From assembly GCA_003648225.1 (NCBI GenBank), contig QMOL01000010.1, forward strand, positions 1-23,134: a DNA stretch of 23,134 bases. Reading direction: 5' to 3'. Shown here one piece after another: positions 22,721 to 23,134 of the stretch (position 1 is its first letter; each line of letters opens with the position of its first letter). The position numbers and the translations under genes were made by a program. Under the pieces are notes generated by a model. That model was given only the letters and a program-made list of their open reading frames with translations. It was not told where the DNA came from and searched no databases. The DNA is from Chlamydiota bacterium. Lineage in GTDB: Bacteria; Auribacterota; UBA3054; B51-G9.

Positions 22721-23002
22721 TTAAGAACAATTAGAACAACAGCAACAATCTGATATGTTACTTTTTCCATAGATTTTTAAAATTTCTGCAATATCGGGAT
22801 GACAGCATCGTCCTTTTGGATTTAATTCTTTACAACGTTTTCCTAAGCCTGCTTTTGTTGCATTTTGAATATCTTTTATATTTTCAGCGCCGTTTTGAAT
22901 CGCGGAAACAATAGTTTTTTTATTTACCTTTTGACAATAGCAAACAATAGTATCGTCCGGTTCAGATTTCCAATCAATTTTTTGGTTCATTTTTTGGTTC
23001 AT
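22721..23002 (-). CDS. Cys-rich BFD/CopZ-N-like metal- or [2Fe-2S]-binding small protein
   Basis: A 93-aa protein with ten cysteines. Its core is VCYCQKVNKKTIVSAIQNGA, then IQNATKAGLGKRCKELNPKGRCCHPDI. This combines the CxC start and helical pattern of BFD-like [2Fe-2S] domains with the C...NPxGRCC ending seen in CopZ N-terminal-type metallochaperone domains (Cys21, 23, 57, 66, 67). The C-terminus adds a second cluster, DCCCCSNCS (Cys86-89 and 92), that is not part of that fold and could bind a soft metal or As(III). The first codons are a 12-base tandem duplication (ATGAACCAAAAA twice), so the start may be at 23002 or 22990. It leads the thioredoxin-CcdA set on the minus strand. Function beyond metal/thiol chemistry is not known. 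Confidence 0.8.
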   Translation of the reverse strand: MNQKMNQKIDWKSEPDDTIVCYCQKVNKKTIVSAIQNGAENIKDIQNATKAGLGKRCKELNPKGRCCHPDIAEILKIYGKSNISDCCCCSNCS

Positions 23003-23012
23003 TTTTTTGGTT

Positions 23013-23058
23013 AAGATTTAAGTTTCAAGTTTCGAGTTTCAACCGGCATACGCCGGTC
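23013..23058. repeat. Heptamer repeats followed by REP-like hairpin
   Basis: Four consecutive 7-mers (aagattt, aagtttc, aagtttc, gagtttc; 23013-23040) lead into accggc-atac-gccggt (23042-23057), a 6-bp stem with 4-base loop. The motif gagtttcaa recurs at 23066-23074. The element shares ccggcatacgc with the hairpin cluster at 4071-4159. Confidence 0.6.
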
Positions 23059-23134
23059 GCTTCGCGAGTTTCAATGCCATATCAATGAATAAATAATTTT
23101 GCATGCTACGAGCAGAACAACAAATCCAAAGACT
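23059..23134. other. Right-edge upstream region of the Cys-rich protein gene
   Basis: This holds a recurring gagtttcaa at 23066-23074 and AT-rich sequence. It should carry the minus-strand promoter for 23002, but no convincing -35/-10 pair is visible and the neighbouring gene is cut off by the window edge. Confidence 0.4.

Overview
The window reads as a chromosomal stretch of an AT-rich, Gram-negative-type bacterium. Evidence for an outer membrane is a Pal/OmpA lipoprotein, an RND efflux pump with its periplasmic adaptor, and a type II secretion-type pseudopilin. HypB (NiFe-hydrogenase maturation), an arsenate reductase and a thiol-redox module suggest an anaerobe or facultative anaerobe. Acidic D-x-D/N repeats in a giant GspK-like protein resemble PulK-like proteins of the PVC superphylum and related candidate phyla, but this placement is weak and I cannot name a taxon.

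Layout. 19-3871 (minus): sigma-54 (rpoN), a TPR protein and a SpoU-family RNA methyltransferase form a tight operon, followed by a 7-nt-periodic repeat and a small unknown ORF. 3872-4404: gene-free, with an rpoN promoter, a GC-rich hairpin cluster and a tsaE promoter. 4414-5758 (plus): tsaE and a short-chain polyprenyl synthase. 5760-7365: a promoter, pal, a coiled-coil/LysM lipoprotein and a clear intrinsic terminator. 7374-8549: membrane-anchored metallophosphoesterase. 8533-14269: a perfect-consensus promoter, then tetR, an RND adaptor, an RND pump and a small LiaF-like membrane protein. 14275-15060: hypB with its own promoter. 15271-15696 (minus): thioredoxin-coupled arsC. 15829-17023: a signal-peptide-like mini-ORF and a broken secreted LamG/beta-propeller gene. 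17016-21002: a 1328-residue GspK-like pseudopilin with its own promoter. 21003-21350: no intact gene, possible transposase relic. 21351-23002 (minus): CopZ/BFD-like Cys-rich protein, membrane-anchored thioredoxin and CcdA.

How the genes work together. The tetR cluster is a self-contained regulated efflux operon lacking an outer-membrane channel. pal and the LysM lipoprotein probably tie the outer membrane to peptidoglycan. CcdA plus anchored thioredoxin form an electron relay across the inner membrane. Such modules often sit in arsenic-resistance loci, and an ArsC that needs thioredoxin lies about 6 kb away, although the two are not in one operon. There is no CRISPR array, rRNA or recognisable tRNA.

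The most distinctive features are: (1) degenerate repeats with an exact 7-nt period in several spacers; (2) a 34-bp inverted-repeat pair, one copy of which encodes the C-terminus of TsaE; (3) the giant GspK-like protein with a lamin-tail-like domain; (4) LysM in place of the TPR domain of CpoB next to pal; (5) a HypB with an added C-terminal histidine tail.
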